NCBI GenBank assembly: GCA_031384695.1
Contig: JANNAV010000146.1
Span: forward strand, 1 to 33,901
DNA: 33,901 bases
Direction: 5' to 3'
Source: JANNAV01 sp031384695
GTDB taxonomy: Bacteria > Pseudomonadota > Alphaproteobacteria > Rhodobacterales > Rhodobacteraceae
The position numbers and the translations under genes were made by a program. This document shows positions 1 to 8,335 of this stretch, piece by piece; position 1 is the first letter of the stretch, and every line of letters starts with the position of its first letter. Under the pieces are notes generated by a model that worked only from the letters and a program-made list of their open reading frames with translations, did not search any database and was not told the DNA's origin.

Positions 1-273
1 ATCGAGGTGTTCGTGCCGGAGCCGAAGCGGGTTTACGGGTACTATGTTTTCCCGGTGCTGGAGGGCGATCAGATCATCGGGCGGCTGGATGCCAAGGCGT
101 TCCGGGACGAGGCGGTGTTGCGGGTGAAGGCGTTCTGGCCCGAGGCGGGTGTGGCGCCGGGGCCGCAGCGGTTGCGGCGGCTGGATGGCGCGCTGACGCG
201 GCTGGCGGATTTCGCGGGTTGCGCACGGGTGGAGTATCTGGACGGCTGGCTGCGCGATCCGGTGCGGCGGTAG
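1..273 (+). CDS. YcaQ-like winged-helix DNA glycosylase family protein, C-terminal fragment
   Basis: The reading frame is open from the first base, so the 5' part lies outside the window; about 90 C-terminal residues remain. The visible sequence (PEPKRVYGYYVFPVLEGD, then IIGRLDAK, then AFWPEAGV) matches the conserved end of the YcaQ/winged-helix DNA-binding family (DUF1006), whose E. coli member is an interstrand-crosslink DNA glycosylase. The catalytic QxQ/QxD region would be upstream and cannot be checked, so the activity is inferred from the family only. The TAG stop abuts the aroC stop on the other strand with no spacer. Confidence 0.75.
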   Translation: MEVFVPEPKRVYGYYVFPVLEGDQIIGRLDAKAFRDEAVLRVKAFWPEAGVAPGPQRLRRLDGALTRLADFAGCARVEYLDGWLRDPVRR

Positions 274-1377
274 TTACCCGCCGATCTGGCCGCGAACACC
301 GCCGGTCTGGCCGCGATCCAGCAAGAAGTGATCCAGCAGCACGCAGGCCATCATCGCCTCGCCCACCGGCACCGCGCGGATGCCGACGCAGGGGTCGTGG
401 CGGCCTTTGGTGATCAGATCAATCTCGGTCCCGGCCGTGGTGATGGTGGCGCGCGGGGTGAGGATCGACGAGGTGGGCTTGACGGCAAAGCGCACCACTA
501 CCGGTTGCCCGGAGGAGATGCCGCCAAGGATGCCGCCCGCGTGGTTGGACAGAAACTGCGGGCCACCCGGGCCCATGCGGATCTCGTCGGCATTTTCCAC
601 ACCGGTGAGGGCGGCGGCACCCATACCGGTGCCGATCTCCACCCCTTTGACCGCGTTGATCGACATCATCGCCGCGGCAAGATCGGCATCCAGCTTGCCA
701 TAAAGCGGCGCGCCAAGGCCGGGGGGCACGCCTTGGGCCACCACTTCGATCACAGCCCCCACCGAGTTATGCGCTAGGCGCAGGCCATCGAGGTATTCGG
801 CCCATTCCAGCGCCGCCACCGGATCAGGGCACCAGAACGGGTTGGCCGCGATCTGGGCCGGATCAAACCGCGCGCGGTCTATCTGTTTCACCCCCATCTG
901 CACCATATAGCCGGTGATCCGCAGGCCCGGCAGCAGCACCGCCAAAGCCGCCCGCGCCACCCCGCCCGCCGCTACGCGCGATGCGGTTTCGCGCGCCGAA
1001 GACCGCCCGCCGCCGCGCGGATCGCGCAACCCGTACTTCTGGTGATAGGTGATATCGGCATGGCCGGGCCGGAACGCCTGCGCGATATCGCCGTAGTCTT
1101 TCGAGCGTTGGTCGGTATTTTCGATCATCAACTGGATCGGCGCGCCGGTGCTACGCCTTTCATAAGTGCCGGAAAGAATGCGCACTGCATCCGCCTCTTT
1201 GCGCTGGGTGGTGTATTTCGAGGTGCCGGGTTTGCGCGCATCCATCCATGGCTGCAGGCCCGCTTCGGACAGCGCCACCCCCGGCGGACAGCCATCGACG
1301 GTGCAGCCAATCGCTGGCCCATGGCTTTCGCCCCAGGTGGTAACGCGGAAAAGGTGACCAAAGGTATTCAGGCTCAT
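274..1377 (-). CDS. aroC: Chorismate synthase
   Basis: Catalyses the last shikimate-pathway step, 5-enolpyruvylshikimate-3-phosphate to chorismate, using reduced FMN in the cytosol. The product is 367 residues, normal for the family. It shows the N-terminal signature GESHGPAIGC (about residues 16-25) and the glycine/serine motif RGGGRSSARETASRVAAGG of the FMN/substrate site. I chose the ATG at 1377 (MSLNTFGHLF) over the ATG 11 codons upstream because family members begin there and an AGGAG lies about 10 nt before it. Chorismate feeds aromatic amino acids and 4-hydroxybenzoate, the UbiA substrate encoded further along. It stands alone and converges on the YcaQ-like gene. Confidence 0.97.
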   Translation of the reverse strand: MSLNTFGHLFRVTTWGESHGPAIGCTVDGCPPGVALSEAGLQPWMDARKPGTSKYTTQRKEADAVRILSGTYERRSTGAPIQLMIENTDQRSKDYGDIAQAFRPGHADITYHQKYGLRDPRGGGRSSARETASRVAAGGVARAALAVLLPGLRITGYMVQMGVKQIDRARFDPAQIAANPFWCPDPVAALEWAEYLDGLRLAHNSVGAVIEVVAQGVPPGLGAPLYGKLDADLAAAMMSINAVKGVEIGTGMGAAALTGVENADEIRMGPGGPQFLSNHAGGILGGISSGQPVVVRFAVKPTSSILTPRATITTAGTEIDLITKGRHDPCVGIRAVPVGEAMMACVLLDHFLLDRGQTGGVRGQIGG

Positions 1378-1405
1378 CTGCAACAGGCTCCTGCGGGGTG
1401 GGTGT

Positions 1406-1435
1406 GGCATAGCCCCAGGCCGCCTGCCTACTCAA
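1406..1435 (-). promoter_or_regulatory. Candidate aroC promoter
   Basis: On the minus strand TTGAGT (1430-1435) is followed after 18 nt by TATGCC (1406-1411). The predicted start near 1399 would give a leader of about 20 nt that includes the AGGAG site. The -10 match is weak, so this is only a candidate. Confidence 0.3.
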
Positions 1436-1652
1436 GCGTTTTCACAATCCGTCGAATTTTCTGTTGTCTGTGGGGTTGAAATCGCCCATCGGAAGCACGA
1501 ATTTGTGACTGCGGGCCGGGCCCCTCTGACATTCCCCTTTTCAGGGATTGTGATGTCGGACCGCATCAAGAGAAATTTTGATGTTCGCCCGGCAAATCTG
1601 ACGCTTCATCGGCGTGTTGCTCGCGGTCATCGCAGGATAAGGCCGCAACGCG

Positions 1653-2660
1653 ATGGATTTTCTGTTCTACGAATTCTTGTCAAAGCCAACCTGGATGTGG
1701 CTCAGCTTTCTTGCGATCGTGGTCACACTCATGGTGTTCGACCTTGGCGTGCTGCACAAGGAAGACCATGAAATTGGCGTCGCCGAAAGCCTGAAGCTTT
1801 CGGCATTCTACATCATGATCGCAATCGGGTTTGGCGGCTACATCTGGTGGGCTTGGTCCAACGGCAGCCTGGTTACCACCGACGGCACCAATCCCGTCGC
1901 TTCGTATTTCCAGGGCTATCTGATCGAGAAAGTGCTCTCGATCGACAACGTCTTCGTGATCTCACTGATATTCGGCTACTTCGCTATCCCGCCGAAGTAT
2001 CAGTACCGCGCCCTCGTCTGGGGCATCATCGGCGTCATCGTTCTGCGTGGCATCATGATCGCGGTCGGTGCCGAACTGGTGGCGAACTACAAGTGGATGA
2101 CGCTGATATTTGCGGCGTTTCTGGTGTTTACCGGCATCAAGATGCTGCTGGTGAAAGGCGGCGATACCGATGTTTCGAAAAATCCGATGATCGGCCTTGT
2201 GGCAAGAATAATAAATGTAACCAAAGAGTTGCACGGGCAGAAGTTCTTCGTCCGCCAGCCGCATCCGGTGACCAACAAGATGGTACTGTTTGCCACGCCG
2301 CTGTTTGTGGCACTGATCGTGATCAACTTCGCCGACGTGATTTTTGCGGTCGATTCGGTGCCCGCGATCTTTCTGATCACCACCGACACCTTCATCGTCT
2401 ACACCGCGAACATCATGGCAATCCTCGGCCTGCGCGCGCTTTACTTCGCGCTGGCAGCACTGGTGCACCGCTTCGAATATCTGCACTACGCGCTGGCCAT
2501 CGTGCTGGTGTTCATCGGGGCGAAGGGCTTTTACAGCTACTTCTTCGGCAAGTTCGACCCGTACCTGTCGCTGGCAATCACCATCGGCATCATCGCGTCG
2601 GGCATCTTTTACTCGCTTTGGAAAACCCGCGCCGACGGGGGGCAAAAGGCCGCTGAATAG
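1653..2660 (+). CDS. TerC/Alx family integral membrane protein
   Basis: 335 residues with about nine hydrophobic segments. It carries the acidic in-membrane motifs typical of TerC/Alx proteins: VFDLGVLH near the start, SIDNVFVISLIF in the first third and VDSVPAIFLI in the second half. The length and the aromatic-rich N-terminus resemble E. coli Alx, implicated in manganese export, more than short plasmid TerC. Transport of Mn2+ or another divalent metal is inferred from the family. AGGATAAGG at 1634-1642 precedes the ATG. Alx genes often follow a yybP-ykoY manganese riboswitch; I looked upstream and did not see its conserved blocks. Monocistronic, ended by a strong terminator. Confidence 0.9.
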   Translation: MDFLFYEFLSKPTWMWLSFLAIVVTLMVFDLGVLHKEDHEIGVAESLKLSAFYIMIAIGFGGYIWWAWSNGSLVTTDGTNPVASYFQGYLIEKVLSIDNVFVISLIFGYFAIPPKYQYRALVWGIIGVIVLRGIMIAVGAELVANYKWMTLIFAAFLVFTGIKMLLVKGGDTDVSKNPMIGLVARIINVTKELHGQKFFVRQPHPVTNKMVLFATPLFVALIVINFADVIFAVDSVPAIFLITTDTFIVYTANIMAILGLRALYFALAALVHRFEYLHYALAIVLVFIGAKGFYSYFFGKFDPYLSLAITIGIIASGIFYSLWKTRADGGQKAAE

Positions 2661-2681
2661 GCCCTGCGCGGGAAAACCTTG

Positions 2682-2715
2682 CCGCCGCGCCACCCGAAAG
2701 GGGACGCGGCGGTTT
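2682..2715 (+). terminator. Rho-independent terminator after terC
   Basis: Outer stem CCGCCGCG (2682-2689) with CGCGGCGG (2705-2712); an inner CCC/GGG stem is capped by a GAAA loop (2693-2702). It is followed by TTT and a T-rich stretch. Confidence 0.75.
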
Positions 2716-2739
2716 GCATTTCTGCGCCGAAATTCCCGC

Positions 2740-2767
2740 TTGCGCCTGCATAAGACCACGCTATGTT
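2740..2767 (+). promoter_or_regulatory. Candidate promoter of the thiBPQ operon
   Basis: TTGCGC (2740-2745), a 16-nt spacer and TATGTT (2762-2767). The predicted transcription start, about 2774, coincides with the first base of the riboswitch P1 stem, which supports the assignment. The -35 is weak. Confidence 0.4.
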
Positions 2768-2773
2768 TCTCCT

Positions 2774-2867
2774 CACCTCGGGGTGTGCGCGGCTGCCAAG
2801 CCAAGCACTGAGATGCGCAAGCGAACCCGTCGAACCTGAACCGGATCATGCCGGCGGAGGGAAGGTG
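2774..2867 (+). promoter_or_regulatory. TPP riboswitch (THI element)
   Basis: The conserved THI-box pieces appear in order. P1 is CACCT (2774-2778) closing with AGGTG (2863-2867). CGGGGTG is at 2779-2785 and CTGAGA at 2808-2813. The pyrophosphate-sensor segment with ACCCGT, GAACCTGA and CCGGATCATGCCGGCG is at 2825-2856, and the closing GGAGGGAAGG at 2856-2865. It lies about 50 nt before thiB, so thiamine pyrophosphate should repress the importer. The downstream sequence suggests translational control (see the next entry). Confidence 0.95.
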
Positions 2868-2874
2868 CATGGAA

Positions 2875-2912
2875 TTCTCCATCCCCGACCTGTTTCGTCG
2901 CAACTTGGAGAA
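2875..2912 (+). promoter_or_regulatory. Possible Shine-Dalgarno-sequestering stem downstream of the TPP riboswitch
   Basis: TTCTCC (2875-2880) just after the aptamer is perfectly complementary to GGAGAA (2907-2912), the ribosome-binding site of thiB. Pairing would hide the site, the expected output of a translational TPP riboswitch. The stem is only 6 bp with a 26-nt loop, so the structure is inferred. Confidence 0.45.
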
Positions 2913-2916
2913 GAAC

Positions 2917-3903
2917 ATGAAAGCGTTTTCCCTTGCTGCGGGTTTGCTGACCATTGCCACCGGGGCTTTGGCCGATACACCCAACCTGACTGTGATGACC
3001 TATGAAAGTTTCGCCTCGGAATGGGGGCCCGGCCCGCAGATCAAGGCGGGGTTTGAGGCAAGCTGTGCCTGCACCGTTACCTATGTAACCGCCGGGGACG
3101 GTGCGGCGCTGTTGGCCCGCGTGCAACTGGAAGGCGCCGCGTCCGAGGCGGATGTGGTGCTGGGGCTGGATACCAACCTGACGGCGGCGGCGACCGCGAC
3201 CGGCCTGTTTGCACCTTTGGCGGCAGCTCTGCCCAACGATCTGCCGGTGCCGTTTGCCGATCCGCTGTTTCAGCCGTTCGACTGGGGCTGGTTTGCCTTT
3301 GTCTATGACAAGACCAAGTTAACGTTGGTGCCCGGCAGTCTTGAGGCGCTGGCGGCATCAGATGTGAAGATCATCATTCAGGATCCGCGCTCTTCGACCC
3401 CCGGTCTTGGCCTGCTGCTCTGGGTGAAGGCGGCCTATGGCCCGCGCGCGGCAGAGATCTGGACGGCGCTGGCCGACAATATCGTCACGGTGACGCCCGG
3501 CTGGTCCGAGGCTTATGGCATGTTTCTGGAGGGCGAGGCGGATATGGTGCTGAGCTATACCACCTCGCCCGCCTATCATCTGATCGCGGAACAGGACGAT
3601 ACCAAGGCGGCGGCGGCGTTCAGCGAAGGGCATTATCTGCAGATCGAGGTGGCGGGCAAGCTGACAGCGTCAGATCAGGGCGTGCTGGCGGATGCCTTTC
3701 TGGCCTATCTGGGCGGCGATGCGGCGCAGGCGATCCTGCCCACCACCAACTGGATGTACCCGGCCAAAACGGCGACGGCCGGCCTGCCCGAGGGGTTTGG
3801 CGGGCTGGTGAAGCCTGCGGTTTCGTTGCTGATGCCCGCGGCAGAAGCCGAAGCGGTGCGGGCCGAAGCGATTGCCGAATGGCAAACAGCCCTTTCCCGC
3901 TAG
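2917..3903 (+). CDS. thiB: Thiamine ABC transporter, periplasmic substrate-binding protein
   Basis: Binds thiamine (and phosphates) in the periplasm and delivers it to ThiPQ. The 328-residue product begins with a signal peptide ending GALA just before DTPNLTVMTYESF, the usual mature start of ThiB/TbpA. Family-typical stretches include DVVLGLDTNL, FDWGWFAFVYD and SYTTSPAYH. I chose the ATG at 2917, preceded by GGAGAA at 6-nt spacing. An ATG at 2848 in the same frame lies inside the riboswitch and would disrupt the signal peptide. First gene of thiBPQ; its end overlaps thiP by 25 nt. Confidence 0.95.
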   Translation: MKAFSLAAGLLTIATGALADTPNLTVMTYESFASEWGPGPQIKAGFEASCACTVTYVTAGDGAALLARVQLEGAASEADVVLGLDTNLTAAATATGLFAPLAAALPNDLPVPFADPLFQPFDWGWFAFVYDKTKLTLVPGSLEALAASDVKIIIQDPRSSTPGLGLLLWVKAAYGPRAAEIWTALADNIVTVTPGWSEAYGMFLEGEADMVLSYTTSPAYHLIAEQDDTKAAAAFSEGHYLQIEVAGKLTASDQGVLADAFLAYLGGDAAQAILPTTNWMYPAKTATAGLPEGFGGLVKPAVSLLMPAAEAEAVRAEAIAEWQTALSR

Positions 3904-5408
3904 CGGCGGCTGTCACGGCGGCGGGGCTGGCGCTGCTGACGCTGGGCACCGCCGCTGTGGTGGCATCGCGGGCGCAAGTCTGGGCGCTGGCCCCGGCGGA
4001 CTGGGCGGCGCTGCGGTTCACGCTTTGGCAGGCGGCGTGGTCGGCGGTGGTATCGGTGGGCCTTGCCATCCCGGTGGCGCGGGCGCTGGCGCGGCGGCGG
4101 TTCCGGGGGCGGGCTGCGATGATCCGCCTGATGGGCGCGCCGTTCCTCATGCCGGTGGTGGTGGCGGTGCTGGGGATACTCGCGGTGTTTGGCCGGGCAG
4201 GGCCGGTGAATGCGGCATTGGCGGCGCTGGGCCTGCCCGCGCTTTCGATCTTCGGGCTGCACGGCGTGGTGCTGGCGCATGTGTTCCTGAACATGCCGCT
4301 GGCGGTGCGGATGATCCTGATGGGCTGGCAGGCGATCCCGGCCGAGCGGTTTCGGCTGGCCCGCGCGCTGGGGCTTTCGGAGCCTGCGATGTTTCGCCAT
4401 CTGGAGTGGCCGATGCTGCGCGCCGTGGTGCCGGGGGTACTGGTGGTGATCTTTCTGGTATGCCTGACCAGTTTTGCGGTGGTGCTGACGCTGGGCGGCG
4501 GGCCGCGTGCCAGCACCATCGAGTTGTCGATCTATCAGGCATTGCGGTTTGATTTCGATCTGGGGCGGGCGGCGCTGCTGGCGGCAGTGCAGTTTGCCAT
4601 CGGCGCGGTGGTGGCGCTGGCCAGTGGCTGGCTGGCCTTGCCTTCGGGGTTCGGGGCGGGGTTGGGGCGGGCGTCGGTGATACCGGCACCGGGCGGCATC
4701 CGGCGTTGGGCGGATAGGGCGGTGCTGATGCTGGCGGCGGGGTTGCTGATGGCGCCGCTGGTGGCGGTGGGGCTGCGCGGGATTGCGGGGTTGGCCGATC
4801 TGCCGGCGGCGGTCTGGCCTGCGATGGGGCGGTCGGTTGGCATCGCGCTGGCCTCGGCTTTGCTGGCGACATTGGCGGCTTTGGTGCTGGCGTTAAGCCG
4901 GGCGGCCTGGGCGGGGATGGCCGCGACCTTGCCGCTGGCCACCTCGGGGTTGGTGCTGGGGACGGGGCTGTTTTTGCTGGTGCATCCGTGGTTGCCGCCC
5001 GAACGGCTGGCAGTGCCGGTGACGATGCTGGTGAACGCGACGTTGGCGCTGCCCTATCTTTACCGGCTGCTGCGCCCCGAAGCGGTGCAGTTGCACGCCG
5101 ATTATGACCGGCTGAGCCGGTCGCTGGGGCTGGCGGGGGTGGCACGGCTGCGCTGGGTTACCCTGCCCCGGCTGGCCCGGCCTTTGGGGTTTGGCGCCGG
5201 GCTGGCGGCGGCGCTGTCGATGGGCGATCTTGGGGTGATTGCGTTGTTCGCCGGGGATCAGGGGGCGACATTGCCGTTTTTGGTGCAGCAACTGATGGGG
5301 GCGTACCGGATGGAGGCGGCGGCGGGGGTGGCTTTGGTGCTGGTGACGCTGAGTTTCGCGCTGTTCTGGGCGTTTGACTGGATCGGGGGGCGCTATGCTG
5401 GTGCTTGA
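3879..5408 (+). CDS. thiP: Thiamine ABC transporter permease
   Basis: 509 residues forming a fused two-unit inner-membrane permease with about 12 hydrophobic segments. Each half carries an EAA-type ATPase-coupling loop: ERFRLARALGLSE around residue 160 and DRLSRSLGLAGVARLRW near residue 415. This internal duplication is the ThiP architecture. Translation starts inside the end of thiB (ATG at 3879, 25-nt overlap), and its own end overlaps thiQ, so the three genes are translationally coupled. It forms the membrane channel for thiamine delivered by ThiB. Confidence 0.93.
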   Translation: MANSPFPLAAAVTAAGLALLTLGTAAVVASRAQVWALAPADWAALRFTLWQAAWSAVVSVGLAIPVARALARRRFRGRAAMIRLMGAPFLMPVVVAVLGILAVFGRAGPVNAALAALGLPALSIFGLHGVVLAHVFLNMPLAVRMILMGWQAIPAERFRLARALGLSEPAMFRHLEWPMLRAVVPGVLVVIFLVCLTSFAVVLTLGGGPRASTIELSIYQALRFDFDLGRAALLAAVQFAIGAVVALASGWLALPSGFGAGLGRASVIPAPGGIRRWADRAVLMLAAGLLMAPLVAVGLRGIAGLADLPAAVWPAMGRSVGIALASALLATLAALVLALSRAAWAGMAATLPLATSGLVLGTGLFLLVHPWLPPERLAVPVTMLVNATLALPYLYRLLRPEAVQLHADYDRLSRSLGLAGVARLRWVTLPRLARPLGFGAGLAAALSMGDLGVIALFAGDQGATLPFLVQQLMGAYRMEAAAGVALVLVTLSFALFWAFDWIGGRYAGA

Positions 5409-6087
5409 GGGGTTGCGGCTGGCCGAGGGTGAGTTCACCTTGAGTGCCGATTGGTCGGTGGCTAAGGGCGAGAAGGTGGCGGTGATCGGGCCATCGGGGG
5501 CGGGGAAATCCAGCCTGCTGATGGCGATTGCGGGGTTTTTCGCGCCGGTTGCGGGGCGGATATTGTGGCAGGGGGCCGATCTGGCGGCCCTTGCCCCGGC
5601 GAAACGCCCGATCAGCCTGCTGTTTCAGGACCAGAACCTGTTTCCGCATCTGACGTTATTTGAGAACCTCGGGCTTGGGCTGACGTCGGGCGCGCGGTTG
5701 GCGCCGGGCGATGCCGCCCTGATCGATGCCGCCCTGGAGCGCACCGGGCTTGGCGGCATGGGCGCGCGGCGGCCCGCGGAACTGTCGGGCGGCCAGCAGG
5801 GGCGGGCGGCACTGGCGCGGGCCTTGCTCAGGGCGCGGCCGTTGCTGCTGCTGGACGAGCCGTTTGCCGCGCTGGGGCCGGCGCTGAAAGCGGAAATGCT
5901 GGCGCTGGTCTGCGAGGTGGCTGACGCGCAGGGGGCGGCGGTGTTGATGGTGACGCATGACCCGGCGGATGCGCACCGCCTGGGTGGCAAAACCGTGCTG
6001 GTGGCAGATGGGGTGGCGGCGGCACCTGTGCCCACGGCGGCGCTGTTTGCCGATCCGCCACAGGCGCTGCGCGATTATCTGGGCTGA
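5395..6087 (+). CDS. thiQ: Thiamine ABC transporter ATP-binding protein
   Basis: 230-residue ABC ATPase powering ThiP. Visible motifs: Walker A GPSGAGKS (32-39), Q-loop FQDQNLF (about 77-83), signature LSGGQQGR (130-137), Walker B LLLLDEP (150-156) and the switch histidine in VTHDP. The D-loop reads AALGPAL where the family usually has AALDPAL, so its aspartate is replaced by glycine at about residue 161. The ATG at 5395 (MLVLEGLRL) is preferred to an upstream TTG at 5374 because it matches the family start and sits after a G-rich ribosome-binding site. It overlaps the end of thiP by 14 nt. Confidence 0.94.
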   Translation: MLVLEGLRLAEGEFTLSADWSVAKGEKVAVIGPSGAGKSSLLMAIAGFFAPVAGRILWQGADLAALAPAKRPISLLFQDQNLFPHLTLFENLGLGLTSGARLAPGDAALIDAALERTGLGGMGARRPAELSGGQQGRAALARALLRARPLLLLDEPFAALGPALKAEMLALVCEVADAQGAAVLMVTHDPADAHRLGGKTVLVADGVAAAPVPTAALFADPPQALRDYLG

Positions 6088-6094
6088 TGGTCGC

Positions 6095-6125
6095 ATGAAA
6101 AAACCCGCCCTGCGGCGGGTTTCAT
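6095..6125. terminator. Bidirectional terminator between thiQ and petC
   Basis: Stem AAACCCGCC (6101-6109) and GGCGGGTTT (6114-6122) around a CTGC loop, with further A's on the left and T's on the right. It can end both the thi transcript and the converging pet transcript. Confidence 0.85.
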
Positions 6126-6141
6126 ATGTGGCAGGGCCGGG

Positions 6142-6990
6142 TCAGGCGAGTTTCTTCCTGCCCTTGACGCCCGACCAAAGCCGCTTGTTGGTCAGATACA
6201 GCAGCGACGACAGCACCAGCAGGATCAGCACCGCCTTGAAGCCGGTTTCCTTGCGCGCCATCATTTTCGGCTCGGCTGTCCACATCAGAAAGGCCGACAC
6301 ATCTTCGGACATCTGGTGCAGGCTGGCCTCGGTGCCGTCCTGATATTCGATGGTGCCATCGTCAAGCGGCGGCGGCATCGCGATCCAGCTGCCCACAACC
6401 GTGGAATGGCCTTCCTCGTCCTTGCAGGCATCGGGCACGCCGCCTTTCTCAAAGGCGACGTTGTAGTATCCCTCGGTGTCTTCGGGCGCGCAGGCGGGCG
6501 GCTCCTTATAGCCGTTCAGGATCGAATAAATATGCTCCGGCCCGCCGATGCCATACAACAGCTGGTTGATCCCCGAACCGTAAGGCCCGTGAAACGCCGC
6601 CCGCGCCTTGGCCATCAGCGACAGGTCGGGCGCGGTTTCCATGCTTGATTTCGGGAAGAAATCGGTGGGCACGCCGTCGCGGTCCTCGCCTGTATCTGCA
6701 TCGGCGATGGTGAAGGTCTTGGCATAGGCGCGGACCTGATCTTCGGGAATTTGCGGCCCGCCCGCGTCGCCGATCGAGCGGATAGGCACGAATTTCAGGC
6801 CGTGGCAGGCCGAGCACACCTCGGTGTAAACCTGCAGGCCGCGCTGCAACTGATGCTCGTCAAAGCTGCCAAACGGGCCTTCAAAGCTGAAGGCGATGTC
6901 GTCGACATGGGGTTCAGCCCCCTCGGCCCAGGCCGCAACGGGCATCAGCAACACGGCAGATACGGCGCTGATTGCGATTTTGCGAAACAT
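6142..6990 (-). CDS. petC: Cytochrome c1 of the cytochrome bc1 complex
   Basis: 282 residues. A cleavable signal peptide (to about residue 22, ending AAWA) exports the protein for haem attachment. The c-haem site is CSACH (59-63), the axial methionine is probably in IAMPPPL, and one C-terminal membrane anchor lies at about 253-267, followed by a basic tail. It passes electrons from the Rieske centre to soluble cytochrome c in the periplasm. The ATG at 6990 is preceded by AAGGAA; a longer frame upstream lacks a signal peptide and overlaps petB. Last gene of petABC, 19 nt after petB. Confidence 0.97.
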   Translation of the reverse strand: MFRKIAISAVSAVLLMPVAAWAEGAEPHVDDIAFSFEGPFGSFDEHQLQRGLQVYTEVCSACHGLKFVPIRSIGDAGGPQIPEDQVRAYAKTFTIADADTGEDRDGVPTDFFPKSSMETAPDLSLMAKARAAFHGPYGSGINQLLYGIGGPEHIYSILNGYKEPPACAPEDTEGYYNVAFEKGGVPDACKDEEGHSTVVGSWIAMPPPLDDGTIEYQDGTEASLHQMSEDVSAFLMWTAEPKMMARKETGFKAVLILLVLSSLLYLTNKRLWSGVKGRKKLA

Positions 6991-7009
6991 CTCAGTCAGT
7001 TCCTTTCTG

Positions 7010-8323
7010 TCACTCAGCCGGGTTGGCATAGTGAGAGTTGAAGTCTTCTTCGATCGTGGCCGGTTGCGGCGCGGGCTTTTCCAACACACCCAGCAGCGGC
7101 AGGATGATCAGGAAATAGCCGAACCAATAGGTGGCCGCGATCAGCGAGATATAGGGGTAGATGCCGGTGGTGGGCATCGCACCCACCCATGTCAGCACCA
7201 CGAAGTCGATGCACAAGAGGGCGAACCACCATTTAAACATCGGCCGGTATTTGCCTGAACGCACCGAGGAGGTATCCAGCCACGGCACCATCGCCATCAC
7301 CGCAATCGAGCCGAACATCGCCAGCACCCCGAAGAACTTGGCGTCGATGATGCCAAAACTCAGAACCTGCACCAGTTGCACCGCCCAGACATCGGCAGTG
7401 AAGGCGCGCAGGATGGCGTAGAACGGCAGGAAGTACCATTCCGGCACGATATGGGCCGGTGTGGAAAGCGGGTTCGCCTCAAGATAGTTGTCCGGGTGGC
7501 CAAGGTAGTTGGGCATGAACCCCACCACCGCAAAGAACACCAGCAGGATCACCGCCAGCGCGAACAGATCCTTGATCACGAAGTAAGGCCAGAACGGCAG
7601 GGTATCCTTCTCGGCCTCTTCTTTCGATCCACGCCGCACCTCAACCCCGGTGGGATTGTTGTTGCCGGTGGTGTGAAAGGCCCAGATATGCACGCCGACA
7701 AGGCCCGCAATCACGAAAGGCAGCAGATAGTGCAGGCTGAAAAACCGGTTCAGCGTGGCATTGTCCACCGCAGGCCCGCCCAGCAGCCATTCCTGAATCG
7801 TCGGCCCGATGCCGGGGATGGCGCCGAACAGCCCGGTGATCACCGTGGCCCCCCAGAACGACATCTGGCCCCAGGGCAGCACATAGCCCATGAAGGCGGT
7901 GGCCATCATCGCAAGGTAGATCAGCATGCCAATGATCCATGTCACCTCGCGCGGAGCCTTGTAGCTGCCATAATAGAGGCCGCGGAAGATGTGCAGATAC
8001 ACCGCCACAAAGAACAGCGACGCACCGTTGGCGTGCAGATAACGCAGCATGTAGCCGCCGTTCACATCGCGCATGATGTATTCCACCGAACGGAACGCCC
8101 TGTCGATATGCGGGGTGTAATGCATGGCAAGCACGATGCCGGTGATGATCTGCATCACCAGACAGAAGGTCAGCACGATGCCCCAGATCCACATCCAGTT
8201 GAGGTTTTTCGGCGTCGGCAGCATCAGCGTATCATACAGCAGCCCGACAATCGGCAGGCGCCGGTACAGCCACTTTGCGCCACCGGTGGTCGGTTCGTAA
8301 TGGTCGTGCGGAATTCCGGCCAT
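7010..8323 (-). CDS. petB: Cytochrome b of the cytochrome bc1 complex
   Basis: 437 residues with eight predicted membrane helices, the size of Rhodobacter cytochrome b. It binds both b haems and forms the Qo and Qi quinone sites. The Qo hallmarks GYVLPWGQMSFWGATV and PEWYFLPFYAILR are present, as are histidines in helices B and D (for example AMHYTPH and VHIWAFH). The ATG at 8323 is 12 nt after the petA stop. It oxidises ubiquinol, whose ring is prenylated by the UbiA encoded nearby. Confidence 0.98.
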   Translation of the reverse strand: MAGIPHDHYEPTTGGAKWLYRRLPIVGLLYDTLMLPTPKNLNWMWIWGIVLTFCLVMQIITGIVLAMHYTPHIDRAFRSVEYIMRDVNGGYMLRYLHANGASLFFVAVYLHIFRGLYYGSYKAPREVTWIIGMLIYLAMMATAFMGYVLPWGQMSFWGATVITGLFGAIPGIGPTIQEWLLGGPAVDNATLNRFFSLHYLLPFVIAGLVGVHIWAFHTTGNNNPTGVEVRRGSKEEAEKDTLPFWPYFVIKDLFALAVILLVFFAVVGFMPNYLGHPDNYLEANPLSTPAHIVPEWYFLPFYAILRAFTADVWAVQLVQVLSFGIIDAKFFGVLAMFGSIAVMAMVPWLDTSSVRSGKYRPMFKWWFALLCIDFVVLTWVGAMPTTGIYPYISLIAATYWFGYFLIILPLLGVLEKPAPQPATIEEDFNSHYANPAE

Positions 8324-8335
8324 GATATCTGTCCC

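Noticed and set aside
1411..1652. Possible yybP-ykoY manganese riboswitch before terC
   Set aside because: I looked because Alx-type genes often have one. The conserved purine-rich and GAGACC-like blocks are not present.
5395..6087. ThiQ as inactive because the D-loop Asp is Gly
   Set aside because: Walker A, Walker B, signature and switch histidine are intact. The D-loop change alone does not justify calling it inactive.
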